Shown here: positions 1-11,494 of the stretch, in pieces
Numbering within the stretch: the first letter of the stretch is position 1
How the letters are laid out: each line of letters begins with the position of its first letter
Source: Leucocoprinus leucothites
Taxonomy: Eukaryota; Basidiomycota; Agaricomycetes; Agaricales; Agaricaceae
Length of the DNA stretch: 64,000 nucleotides
NCBI GenBank assembly: GCA_013368445.1
Contig: JAACJO010000002.1
Location: forward strand, 2,294,001 to 2,358,000
Reading direction: 5' to 3'
Position numbers and translations under genes: made by a program
The notes under the pieces: model-generated
What the model was told of the DNA's origin: nothing
The model's input: only the letters and a program-made list of their open reading frames with translations
Databases searched by the model: none

Positions 1-106
1 AAGCAATAAAATTCTATTGTTCAGTCACAAGATGTACTTATTGGACCGATTTCATTCATACTGGACTTGGGCTCTCGGAAAAATTTGTACAGAAAGCACT
101 GCTCAC

Positions 107-2689
107 TCAGTATCGTACCATGTAGTACACGTCTCCGCTGGGATCAGTCCCCTGAAGGGGCCCAATTACTGCGAACTGGACCATAGAAGGATCGAAATGG
201 GATGAACTATAGCCATAGCCATAGCCATAGTTATTCCGGAATACAATCACCGGTGTGGAGTGTCTATGTTGTTTGGCTTTGAATAGTTCTCCTAATGGGC
301 CTGACTCGTTCCATAAATTCTTCTGAACTTGCTCCCAGGATTGGGGTAGTAAACCCTTGAAATGGATATTCACGTCAGAATGGGGTAGTGAGATGCTCGA
401 AGAAGCTCAAGAAGACGAGGACTCACTTCAGTCGAGAATACATCAATGTCAGTGACTGTCCCCGAAACAATGCGCCGACAAAAGCGAGTTGTACATAGAG
501 CTTGAAGGAATCTTGGTATATCCAAATACGCTAGCGTGGTTTGACCCAGGTTGCCGAGTTTTCGTTCGAAATCAGTTGGAGCCTAAGTGTGAAGCATCAG
601 CCACCAACTCGCGGCCACTCAAAGCTGATACGCACGTGATGGAAGATCCAGTCGAGTAAAGATGTGATTTGGTGCTGCGCACAACTCATAGTTGATTCTA
701 AGTCAAACTCTTTGCAAACCCTGTCCACTTCATAAGATGATAATCCGAGGTGGCTGCCAGGGGCCTTTGGACAAGGGGAAGAACTCTGTGTACACCGGTC
801 ATGGCAATAATGTATCATGATTGCCATCCACCCGTATTGTGCAACCTGGACCATAGTATGCTGTTGCCGCTCATCAAGAGAGCGCGATTGGTCCTTGTCC
901 AAAGACCAACAAATTGCAATGTCCCGATGCGCTAGTTCGTCCTCCGAGTGAACAAGACTTTACATATCACAAGAAATGAACTAGGGCGCACATTTGGTTT
1001 TATTGAACTGTCGGAGAATCCTCTGGAAGCTGTTCCAAATTCTCGTGATATCGGAAGACGTTATGCGGAAAGATATTGAATCCGAAGAGGCTAACTCTAA
1101 GAAGGAAGGATGAGAAATTTCGATACCAATGCTCCCTGCGCGTTCTGGAGGAGGGTATGAGAGAATAGAGGAGAGATGATACAATGCTGCATAAACGTCG
1201 CGTTGTTTTAACTCCAAGATATTGCACATAACCGAAAGGGAAATGTTTGATGCAGACGCTCCGTCACCGACGAGATTGTGTTGGTAAACATGGAAAAAAA
1301 TGATTGACTTGGCAACAGGCAGGAGGTCGCTCGGAATGGATGACATGATTTGAGTGTAAAACGTCTGAAGCCAGGGTAACCCTGCTTTATGTTGTTTTGA
1401 CAAGCACTCGGCAAGTCTAGCAATGGAATTTGCTTCAGTGATATACCCGGCAAGCGAGGACGCCAAGAAGAAAAATCCAGAGCATAGGTGGACAAGTCCC
1501 GTCAAATCTTCTTCTGCGGGCCAAGTAGGCACCAAGGGATATTCATCTTTGGAAACCTTCCCGAGTTCAGCGCGTAGGTATACCTCCACGTCTCTGACTG
1601 CATCAGGTGAATTAATAGGCACCTTCTGCTTCCAGACGCCTGGGGTGGTTCCTTCAGCTGAGTCGAAAATCGTTTTGAGATACCCTTCTTCCCTAGTCGA
1701 AATAATCCATACCAGGGAGGCGAGTTGAGGCTGAGAGCGCGCGAATTCGCAAATATTCTCGATAATTTGTTGCTGCCTCGGTTTGCCTTGACATTCGTCG
1801 AGGCCATCTATGAGGATTACCCAGCGTCGAGTTCGATCGTCGGACGACGAGCTAAGGAGAGGCCGTACAAAGAGCCTTTGAAACTGTTCACCCATGGACA
1901 AGGAAAGGAAGTCGGGGTCAAGAGCCAACTCCTCTTCAATCTGGCGCCGATAAGTCGGGTTGGCGACCGCAAGATCGTATGCGATGCTCGGGAAGACACG
2001 GTTCGCGTCATCGCGCCCGGCATCTCGAGAAAGGAAAACTGTGGCAAGATTGACTCCGTCTGACGATGAGAGAGCCTCAGCAAGGCTCTGCATGACTGCT
2101 GATTTGCCTGAACCCGCAGGACCATGTACCCAGATGACACGAGTATCCTCGTCGTGGACTTTTTCTTCCAAATCCTGGAGAATGGTAACTCTGGTTCCAG
2201 GATGGCAGCGGGGAGGTGGATCTCTCGCGGCTGAGTTGTATCGTGCTCCTGGGATGGTATGCTTCAACATCTTCTCCAAGGCTTCGGGCGAGTCAGTGTG
2301 ACTTGTTAGCAATGAAAGCGGAGAGTGTTTACCTGATGGACCTCCATGAACGTAAGGTTGAGTGGTCCTAGGGGAATGATCAGGCTCTTCACCAGTTTCG
2401 TCAGCTTGGTGAGTCTTTTCGGCGACATTTGGGAGGTTTCTACCCCCGGCGGCCTCTCTTCCTCGAATGTAAACCCCTAAAAAAGCAATACCGTTAAGCC
2501 AGTCTGTCAAAATTTCAGCTGGTGAGATCTACCTTTCTTTTTCATCGGGGGCTTCTCTTCAGGTCTCGAGCCCGGACCAACAGGCTGAGGAGTTATAATG
2601 TCGACACCAGCATAAGCATTGCAGAAATCAGTAGAAGTAGGCAACAAATCCACGAGCCACTTAACGCTCGATGAAAACATCTTGCGCAT
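107..2689 (-). CDS. NACHT-domain STAND NTPase (paralog 1)
   Basis: Predicted exons 2689-2533, 2476-2333, 2281-992, 931-636, 582-427 and 355-107 give 763 aa. Seen: Walker A GPAGSGKS near residue 154 and Walker B VILIDGLDEC near 255, preceded by the family motif RDPPPRCHPGTR. The part after the NTPase domain matches the second NACHT gene at 15811-18957, including the three last intron positions. STAND/NACHT proteins are signalling NTPases of the NLR type; in fungi many act in or are suspected of non-self recognition. The start is the first ATG in frame. The start-proximal part is short and lacks the SNF-type motif present in the paralog. The 2332-2282 intron keeps frame whether spliced or not. 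The last exon encodes a YGYGYGY run. Specific function is unknown; family call is firm, exon ends are inferred. Confidence 0.82.
208..231. repeat. 6-bp coding microsatellite
   Basis: The unit agccat is repeated about four times. On the minus strand it lies in the last exon of NACHT gene 1 and encodes alternating Gly-Tyr (YGYGYGY). The matching place in the second NACHT gene has no such run. Confidence 0.8.
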
Positions 2690-2893
2690 GGTCGCGGTCA
2701 AGAGATGGAGGTCTTATCCAAACGATTTCCACATGCATAACAATGTGACAGAAGCCCGAACACGAGGAGAACATGAAAGCGCTCAAGCTCAAGCCCGAAC
2801 CAAGCTGGACTGAACACTCGGCCATCACCCATCAAACGCAATTTGGGATCTAATCTTATCTTGTATTCTTCCTCCTAACCACAAATCCCAATT

Positions 2894-4355
2894 ATGTTCT
2901 TCTACATCTCCTTCCTCCGTCCACCACCCACACAATCATCTCCATCCACTCCGATACACATCACACCTCAAATCTCCAACGATCTCCGTACAGAACCTTA
3001 TACAGATTCCCAAGACATCTACTACTCCTGGGCACCTTACCCCCAACCAGCTCATCCTCCTCCTCCTTCTCTTCCACCACAGCCAACTTCACCCACACAA
3101 TATCTCAAAACAACCAGACCAATCAAACTTACAACATACCGCCCCTCCTCCTTATTCAAAGAAATCCCCGTTCCACCCCCTCTAGGCGTTCGCGAAAACC
3201 AACAATGGCAACTCATACTTTCCGCCACACCTTCGAAAACCCCAAACTACATAATCGACCTGGGTGAGAGTAACGTTGGTCATGGTATACCATTTCCAGT
3301 TATTTCAATGCCGGTGGTATTTTCCGCCAAGGGAGTGTCAAAAGGTGGTGGTGGGAAGAAGCAAGAGAGGGTTGAGAGGATTTATCGGTTTTCGAATGGT
3401 CGTGCTGGTGGGGAGGAGAGTGGTAATACAGAGGTAGTGATGGATTTCTGTGACCTTAAAATAACAGAGCAGACATCTTTCGATCTCGATAAAGTACGCA
3501 CTACGCTCTCTCTTCTTTTCCCCTCACATACGCAAGAATGACCAATTCAGAGAACAGAAAATATGGGATAGCGGTATAGGGCTTAGCTCTTGGCTTGCTG
3601 AATTCAAAGCCTCCGATCAAAATCGACTGGGTGAACCACTTGATATTTTGTGGGATGGATTGTTTTCGTCTGAAGCACGACATATAATCGAACTAGGTAT
3701 CGCGCGCGATTTCCTCCCCTTCCTTTTATTGAGCAGTGGACAAAGGTGCAGGAACAGGAATCGTCTCACTAACGCTCGCCTCCCTCCGAAACTCTCTTTC
3801 TCACCTCAACTCGCCTACCCCCGACAAGGTGATTGCAACCGACCTCGGTAAGCACCCCTTCCCCCCCTCTCCATCCTCTCTATTCATGCCCATTTCGTTC
3901 CATCAGAAAGTGCAGTCCCTCTACTAAACCATAATATCTCTTCAAATCATTCTCTGTACCCCACCAACACTCCCCAAGCCGACATTTTAGATTGGGATGA
4001 AGAAGAGCTACCTGAATCTGTCACTTCGCTTGGAAGCATTGATGTCATACTGTAAGTCTTCTTTGCTCAGCCTTGCATACTCTTGGCTGGCTCTTACAAT
4101 TTGATGAATATCAGTATGTCAGATGTGACATACAATACTGATTCTTTTCCTGCACTTCTCTCAACAACTTCAAAGCTCTTAAGAATAGGTGATAAACCTC
4201 CAGTGATTTTGCTCGGATACAAAGAACGCCATGAAGCAGAACGTAGTTTGTGGAGTATGATGGAGAGTATAGGTGTACGGCTTGAGAAGATTGGACAGAG
4301 GCGAGGATTTGCGGATCCTCCAGTTGAGATTTGGTTTGGGCGTGTGTTTCGGTAG
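2894..4355 (+). CDS. METTL21-family protein-lysine methyltransferase (EFM2/Rrg1-like)
   Basis: Exons 2894-3493, 3537-3696, 3746-3847, 3907-4051 and 4115-4355 give 415 aa. The C-terminal half is a class I SAM-dependent methyltransferase: the entry segment QFREQKIWDSG, motif I ELGAGTGIV near residue 253, ATDL (post-I acid) and the family signature DVILMSDVTYN. The N-terminal 200 residues are proline-rich and less typical; yeast EFM2-type enzymes also carry an N-terminal extension. Enzymes of this family methylate lysines in proteins such as elongation factors; the substrate here cannot be read from sequence. The start codon lies 204 bp from that of NACHT gene 1, so the two share a divergent promoter. 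Family call is strong; the EFM2/Rrg1 assignment is a guess based on length and layout. Confidence 0.8.
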
Positions 4356-4463
4356 AACCCGTCAAGAAGGCATGAAATGTTATTATTGCTGTCAGTCAGT
4401 AAGCGCGATCAGTACAAAAAAAGTTCGGGCCCATAGCCTCTATAGCCGGTCTCCTAATACTAG

Positions 4464-6149
4464 CTACATATCTTCGTCGTCGTCGTCATCATCATCATCC
4501 AACGGAATAAACCTCCTCCCATCGCGCTAAAGACACCATTCCATCAACATCCAATCTAACATACAAAACATAGTGAAAAAGACTTACAGGCGGCAACCTT
4601 CGTTCTCCACCATCCACATTCCTCAAACCAAACGAACTTGAAGGTGTCGAATATAGCATCAGACCTGCTGGTAAATTAAGCCCTGTATGCCCTGGTTGCC
4701 GAGGAGGAGGCAAAGTAGCATCCCCACTTGGTCGAGCGGGAAGTGGATGAAGAGGTCTGTTGAACATAGTTCTAGTACTTGACAAAGGCGAGGGAACCAC
4801 TGTCGGCCTGGGAGTGGATTTGGTGTCCGTAGCATTGACAGATCCGATGATGGATTCTCTCGCAGAGCGAGCGCGGAGGGCTTTGGAGGTTGACAGTTGA
4901 GCTTTCAGCTGACCGAATTTCGGAGGTCGAGATCTGGATGGCGAGCCCGCCGAAGCAGGTTCTGTGGATTTTGACTCGATAACTGACGTTTGCTGGGGAA
5001 GGGCCGAAGGGAGATGCCTTTGAGATGGTGAAGTGAGACGCTGGAGGAGGGAGGTCTGCCTAGTCGGAGTCTCTCTAGACAACCAGGTCGAGATAGCAGG
5101 AATGTTTGGCGGTGTGGGCTTGGGTTGGGGAGTCGCAAAGACAGAGCGTTGACGGAGAATTTTCGCAGGACTAGAGATCGCTGGAGTCGTTCGTACGAAG
5201 ACAGGTGACTTGACAGGAACAGGTACAAGGTTCAGAAGAGCTGCCCGAGTAGGAATTGCTTTGCCGGCGCTTTTCGTAGAAGTAGAGGAAGGTGACGTGG
5301 ATGAGTCTATACGAGGCTTTTTCGAGACGACGTTAGGAGAGTTACTAGCCCCAGAAAATCGCCTCTTGCGAGAATTTGAGGGAGCTCGTAGCTGAGAAAG
5401 CGAACGAGTAAAGTCTTGTTTAAGCTCTGTTACAGCCGACGTGAGAGTCGCGTTAGCATCTTGGATGGTAGCTTTAGTCTGGTCGAGCTGGTGTGGCAAA
5501 GCCTGAGCTAGGGGCAAGAGTGACAGGACGGCAGACAGTAGAGCGTTTTGCTGGTCTTGTATACTTTTGAGGATCTGAGAATGGGTTTCAAGTGCTTGAA
5601 CATGCGTTTGGTTAAACTAGAGGCGTTGTGAGAAACAGGTCTCCATGCTGCTATCAGAGTACCATTTGCAAGGCGTCTAGACGCTGATTTAGGCCTTCCA
5701 CGCAAAGTTCCATTTTTTGTTGAAAAGCAGAGGACTGGGGCTCCTGAGCGGGCTGTCCAACAGCTTTCTGTATCTCTCGCTGGCTGCGATTCACTACCAA
5801 GAGATTAATGGTAGCATATGTATCATAAAGACAGCACACCGAGATCGATCATGTCGTTGGCGAGAGTGTCACGATCTTTTTCAAAGAGCATCCCGACAGA
5901 TTTAAGCTGATGGTTCGCATCTTGCATGCCCTTCAACATCGCATCAGCGCGAGAAGAGAACTGCTCGAGGCGAGCTTGGGTGTCATAAAGTAATATCCGA
6001 GTCGACGTCGCGTTTCGATCCGCAGGTGCGGTAGGTACTTGGGGTATGTCCGTACTCTTGAACTGCAGACTGAGCTTGTCCTTGCGTAAGACATGGGCCC
6101 ATAGTGCCTCTGTCGGACTGAGTGCAGGCTGAGATTGCGATTCTGACAT
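4464..6149 (-). CDS. Coiled-coil nuclear protein of unknown function
   Basis: Exons 6149-5840, 5793-5663, 5616-4588 and 4526-4464 give 510 aa. Residues about 60-220 are heptad-like and Gln/Leu-rich, consistent with a coiled coil. They are followed by a basic cluster NSRKRRF (likely nuclear signal), then a long Ser/Pro/Arg-rich disordered region. The last exon encodes a run of nine Asp before the end. I recognise no catalytic domain. It is divergently paired with the condensin kleisin gene, start codons 127 bp apart, which hints at co-expression and perhaps a chromosome role. The layout (N-terminal coiled coil, basic disordered tail) also resembles meiotic Mer2-type axis proteins, but I have no motif to prove that. 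Gene structure is well supported; function is unknown. Confidence 0.72.
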
Positions 6150-6276
6150 GGAAAGGATTGTTGGCTTTTGTCGTCTAAATCAAACAGACGCGTCGGTTTG
6201 TGTGACGGTCACAGAAATACGCGTCGCAAGATTGCAATCACGTGGGCGCACATACCTTTGTTGAGGACCAAGTTGA

Positions 6277-9180
6277 ATGGCGCCTTCCCGCCGAGTACGT
6301 ATCGAGGACGAGCCGACCCACAATGGTGACACCGACTATGACTCAGAGCCAGAGACGCCGCGGCCCGGACGATCGAATCTGAAGAAACGGGTGAGCGAAG
6401 TACATGCGGGAGATGGAGACGGGAGTTTCAATGGAGACCCGACGCGGGTGCCATTAAAATCGGTGAATCTGAACGATGACGCAGCAGAAAAGAGACGGAG
6501 ACGGAAGAGCACGAAAATGACAGTGATCGAGGACCTGGCTCCCGGCGATCCGGACCATTTGAATGCGAAACCTCAGCGCCAGAAACAACAGATCAACGTC
6601 CTCCCTCCTCCCCAAGAGATGAATGTCCCCAGAGAAATCATGAGCTCCAATTTTGAGGAGTGGATGAAAATGGCCACCGATAATGTGCGTCTCTGTCTCG
6701 GGTCTGGCTCTCATTAACATGTCTGCAGAAAATCAACCCTGCAAATTCTTGGAACAATGCTCTCATTGATTATTTTGCCGACATGCAACTTTTGCGCAAT
6801 GACCAAGATAACTCCATCAACTTTCAGCGCGCGTCGTGTACTCTCGACGGCTGTGTTAAGATTTGGACAAGTCGCGTCGACAGTGTCCAAGCAGAGACTG
6901 GCAAACTCCTTAGCAATCTTGCTAACCAGCGCGACGGCGACGATGATGATGACGATGACAACCCAGATGCAGATCCCACCCAGGCAAAGAAAAAACGCGC
7001 CCATAGACCAGCCGCTACTCTCGCCAAAGACCCATCATCATCACTTCGCACAAAGAAAATCGACCTCGAATTTCACGTCGACCCGCTCTTCAAAAAGACC
7101 TGTGCCGACTTTGACGAAGGAGGGGCTCATGGCTTGCTCATGAACCACCTTAGTCTTGGCGTTGGTAGTGATGCCCTACGGATCATTTTTGACGCCAGTG
7201 ACTCCAAGCGGAAGATGGACGAGGACGAGGAAAAAGCGGAAGAACCTTTTAATGAAATTGATATCAGCGACCTCCGACGTGCGTCTCCATTCCCTACTAC
7301 ATAATAATGTACTGAACACCCGCATACAGGCGAGTTCTTGCCAGACCTCGAAGCACTGAGACACAAAGAACTCGCGCCTTCTCTTGCTGGTTTCGAATTT
7401 TCAGGCAGCAACACTGCCTTCCATGCCTCATCCTACACCGATCCCGTCGTTGAAGAAGAAGATGACGACGACGAAGAAACCAGCGGCCCAGGTTTCGACT
7501 TTGGTGGCGACAATTTTGATGGTGGTGACTACAATGCAGCACCTGTAGAAGATTTCTTCAGTGGCGCAGATGCCGTTAACGATGATTATGGTGGTGGCAT
7601 GGGTGGTGACGACTATATTGGTGGTAGTGACCACGCTGGTGTTGCCCCAGAGGGCGACGGACCTGCAACAGGTCCGTATGTGCCCTTTGACCCTCGCAAT
7701 GCGCCAAATCAGAGGGATTTGGTTATGGCAATGGCCGATGCGGACGAGAATGGAGCTCTTGACTATTTCGACAAGAACTTTATGAAGAACTGGGCTGGTC
7801 CCGAACATTGGAAGCTCCGGAAAGTCATCCGCAAACGTGCGTACTCGCTCTCGGCTATCTCTAACTAAACTTACTGCTCTACCACAGCTGAAGCCAACTC
7901 GAGCGAAACCAAGACCAAAAAGAAAGAAAAGAAAGAAGCCTTTAAGATCGACTTTTTCAAACCACACGATAAAGATCTCAAAGAACTTACCAAAGAACTT
8001 TTTGCTCCCGTCGGCAAAGGCCAAAGTATCAATTTACCAGGAACAGGCGCGACAGCGCGGAAGAGTAAGAAGAAGGCTGTCGAGAAGAAGAACGATCATC
8101 GATTACCTGATGATATGCACTTTGCTAGTCGACAGCTTGTCAAGTTGTTCCTGAAGCCCAAATTCGAGGTCCGTATTGCTCTTTTATGTGTCGTAGTGCT
8201 TGACTGACGTGTGTATGGATATGATTAGCTTAAGATGCGCGGAAGGAGGGTCAAGATAAATGAGAACGGCGACGGAGAAGTCGATGTCAACTTTTGGGCA
8301 CAGGCAGCTGCGGATCAAGCCAACGGACGCAGAGGCGACGGTGACGGTGATGATGGTAATCCAGTCCAATCATCGCCTATCAACCCCTCTTCTCACCCTC
8401 TCTTCCAGATGGCGACGCCAACGCCCCCTTCAACACTCAATTCTTCCAAGACGACTACGATGACGGTCCAGGTTTCGGCCCTGGATTCGACGACGACGGT
8501 GACGGTTTTGGTATTTCACAAGGCGTAGGGGATGAGGACGACGAAGAACAAGATTTACTTGCTTCCGCCACACAGTATCAGAAACGGCGTGTGCAGAGGG
8601 AGACGGTGAATTATGCCAAGAGGGCGAAGAGGGTTGACGTGAGGAAGTTGAAAGATAATATTTGGAAAGGATTGGATATTGTTGTACCACATAGGGAATC
8701 GGACAAACGCAGGGCAGGCGGAGAGAGTGATAGTGATGAAGATCAGGATGATATGGTATACTTCCCCTCTTTCCTGCTCAACAATTCGGTTTACTTATGT
8801 CAATCTAATAGGACGTCGACTCCGAGAAAGTCCTCACAGATCCCTCGGAAGCACGACAATTTAGTCAAGTCATCACGGGTCTACAAAAGACGTATCCGAA
8901 GGATAAGATGGAAGAGATTAGCACGAGCTTTTGTTTTATCTGTTTGTTGCATTTGGCGAACGAGCAGGGGTTGAAGTTGGAGTCGAATGTCATTGATGGT
9001 GACGATGGCGCGGTGTATGATGGGGGGGATGGGGACGAAGAGGAGGGAGTGAGAGAGGGGAAGGTTGGAGATATTTGGAATGTTAATGTGAGTGTTTTCG
9101 TGTGAGCGGTGGATGGTGATGTTGATTTGATCCTTTTTTTTTCGTAGATTTATCGAGATCCCGAGGTGACATCAGCGTAA
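6277..9180 (+). CDS. BRN1: Condensin complex subunit 2 (kleisin; Barren/CAP-H)
   Basis: Exons 6277-6684, 6729-7278, 7330-7836, 7888-8168, 8229-8355, 8409-8755, 8812-9087 and 9148-9180 give 842 aa. Recognised family segments: the N-terminal block SSNFEEWMKMATDNKINP, the helix around NNALIDYFADM, DNSINFQRASCTLDGCVKIW, a middle acidic part, ALDYFDKNFMKNWAGPEHWK, and a C-terminal block (ETVNYAKRAKRVDVRKLK, then FCFICLLHLANEQGL) typical of the winged helix that binds the SMC4 cap. The kleisin closes the SMC2-SMC4 ring in chromosome condensation. Asp/Gly-rich stretches at residues about 335-405 are long. The last exon is only 33 nt and encodes IYRDPEVTSA, a fitting end for the family. Symbol follows the yeast name. 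Confidence 0.93.
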
Positions 9181-9973
9181 AGTCTCCTTTTTTTTTGGTT
9201 GCGTTCCGTTTCTCTGCGATATAACATGATGCCTATTCTCTGATCGACATATCCTCGTTTGTAGTTACATTCTGGAAGGGAAACATCTTTCGGGACGTTC
9301 CGAGTAGATAGACAGTATTATTTTTCCGACTCTTGCCACTTCACCTCTCTCCCCCGTCGCGAATTCATATTTATCAATTTGATCTTGTACGACTATTTTT
9401 CTCTTGTTCACTTGTTCATTTTTTTCTGGCTTCAACATTATCCGTCCAACTACCACCACCACCACACACCTTGACGATTAGTGTACAGCTTATTTATAGT
9501 CGTAATGTTGTATGCTATATATCCACTTATGTCCTCACTGGCGGTGTGCTGTTTGAAAGATATGATGTACCAGAGACTCGGTAGATATTCTGATTCCTTG
9601 ATTTCACTCGGAAGAGAGTGGAAGACAACAATGTAGTTTATAGGCATTATAAGTAACAGTATGTATGGTTTTTTCGTGTAGGGTAACAAACGGATACACA
9701 AGAGGGTCGAGTACTAAAAATACAGCAGGGGGGATACAAGGCAAGAACTATCGCTACAACAGAAGAGTGGTAATAGAGACCACTCATTGTGGGTATATCT
9801 AACAATGATGATGACGGATTGAAAGAGGAACAATGAACGTGTGGAGATAAGGAGGACAAGACAAGTCGAGAGAATCATCTCACTTTGTCCCTTGTCTGGA
9901 CAAAGTGCATAGCTGCGTCACTCGGGACAGCATCTGTTACTGTTCCACGACACGAGTTCGGCGGTGAGGATAT
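9181..9973. other. Convergent intergenic region
   Basis: This is the shared 3' region between the condensin gene and the small gene at 9974-10420. It is rich in T and A runs (for example 9137-9143 and 9191-9198). No reading frame here has motif or composition support, and no RNA gene is apparent. Confidence 0.6.
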
Positions 9974-10420
9974 TCAGTGCTTAGCAGTCCAAGCACACCA
10001 CATATCCTCGAACCGCTTTTGTTGACGTTCCGAATAGGCAAGATATTGCGAGAACGCTTGAGGTGGAAGTTCGATCATTCCAGGTCCCACCGTAACTCCC
10101 TCCTCTTCCTCCTCCAATGACAACAAGGATGAGGAGGAAGATCCGGGACTCATTGAGAGAACGTCATTGTTGAAGACGCTGAGAATGTCTGAAGCGGCGA
10201 TACGTGCGCTAGGGACTTCGGAGGCGAGAAAAATGCGTTCGCCGAAGGGAGAGTAGGTTTGGACGTCGATGTATTTATCGCGTTTGGTGTGTGTGCGTGC
10301 GGCTAGGAGAGATGTGTAAGTAAAGGATGAGTGGAAATATGGGGAGAAGGTGGATTTACCTTGCACGACCATGACTTGGCGTTTGACGATGGCGACTGCG
10401 ATGGCTCCATGGTTCAACAT
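9974..10420 (-). CDS. Small protein of unknown function
   Basis: Exons 10420-10360 and 10302-9974 join across a 57-bp intron to give 129 aa. The protein starts MLNHGAIAVAIVKRQVMVVQ, with a short hydrophobic N-terminal stretch, and has a central segment RDKYIDVQTYSPFGERIF. An acidic Ser/Glu run follows, and the end is charged and aromatic (SERQQKRFEDMWCAW). The start is the only ATG in frame; the upstream frame stays open to 10573 but has no ATG. I do not recognise the family. The clean intron and the balanced composition argue for a real gene. Confidence 0.5.
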   Translation of the reverse strand: MLNHGAIAVAIVKRQVMVVQGKSTFSPYFHSSFTYTSLLAARTHTKRDKYIDVQTYSPFGERIFLASEVPSARIAASDILSVFNNDVLSMSPGSSSSSLLSLEEEEEGVTVGPGMIELPPQAFSQYLAYSERQQKRFEDMWCAWTAKH

Positions 10421-10602
10421 TTTTATTGTGGAGGGGAGGTGGTAGATGGAGAAAAGGTGATAATTGAGTGTCTCGTTTGAAAAGACTCTACTGAGAGAGA
10501 GAGGGATGGGGAGTAGAGCTCGTAAGCGAGGTGTAGTGGCGTAGGCCGGTGAGGAACGAAACAGCCCTCGCAAGAACTACTTCTTATACCCCCACCACCA
10601 CC

Positions 10603-10953
10603 TTATCGGCGTTCTCGCCCTTGTGTGGAAGAGAAGGAGAAGTAGGTACTCGAGCACAAGACGCATGCCGTAAACCTGTTTTTGTCCGCCACACAAAGCA
10701 CCATACCAATCCAGGTAAATAAGCGTGGAAGAAGCACATCGCCTTCATTGAAAGAATCCAGGGGCCACTGAGAGACGCCCACAAACACTGTTCCGTTTTT
10801 GGTGGTATGCGCCCCTTTCAGACCGAATTGGAAATTCTTACGGATTTGGTATGTTTTGTATTTAGACACACGCACATCCGTCCTTGTTACCCCCTTATAC
10901 GCGGGCGTTTGTGGCTGCTTGAGTGGACAAGCAATTTCTTTGTCGCTTGACAT
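10603..10953 (-). CDS. Possible small ORF, unsupported
   Basis: An ATG-initiated frame of 116 aa, upstream of the small gene at 9974-10420 and on the same strand. It has no recognisable domain, no intron evidence and no repeat of itself in the window. It may be the 5' region of a neighbour or chance. Listed because it is one of few long ATG frames in a 1-kb gap. Confidence 0.2.
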   Translation of the reverse strand: MSSDKEIACPLKQPQTPAYKGVTRTDVRVSKYKTYQIRKNFQFGLKGAHTTKNGTVFVGVSQWPLDSFNEGDVLLPRLFTWIGMVLCVADKNRFTACVLCSSTYFSFSSTQGRERR

Positions 10954-11494
10954 TTCAAATTTCAGGGTTGAACCACGTTTTTCGTGCTCCGTTTCGATTT
11001 TTCGTTCTTTCGCGTTCCGCAGTGAGGCTTATTGTCCTAGCTAAAAATAGCTGCAAAGAGAACAATAAGCCCACGAGCGGGGTTTGTCTTCGTATGCCCC
11101 GGATTTGATGGCTTTTTGTCTTCAATGTTATCATAAGTGCAAGAGATAACGCCCCCTTTTGTTCGATTACTTATGATTAACTTCGACGACTTCATATCAT
11201 GCGATATAGGAGATCTAGTACGAAATCCCGTTATGTCAGACTTTTCTAAAGAAGCGATGAAGATGAGTGATATTAGACTGAAATGTTCGTCGTCTGGGAT
11301 ATGCAGGATTTGAACGATGCGGCGCTAATTTGGGTAGATACAAAGATAATGTCAAAAGGAAATAAGCAGGTATTCTAGTTTACCGATGATCATGCACGGT
11401 TATAAATCTAAGAAGAAATCACAAAAGAAAACAAGAAGTGAGATTGAAATAAAAAGTAGCATGTTTGGCTGGGGGTATTGTGGGTTGGAATGAT

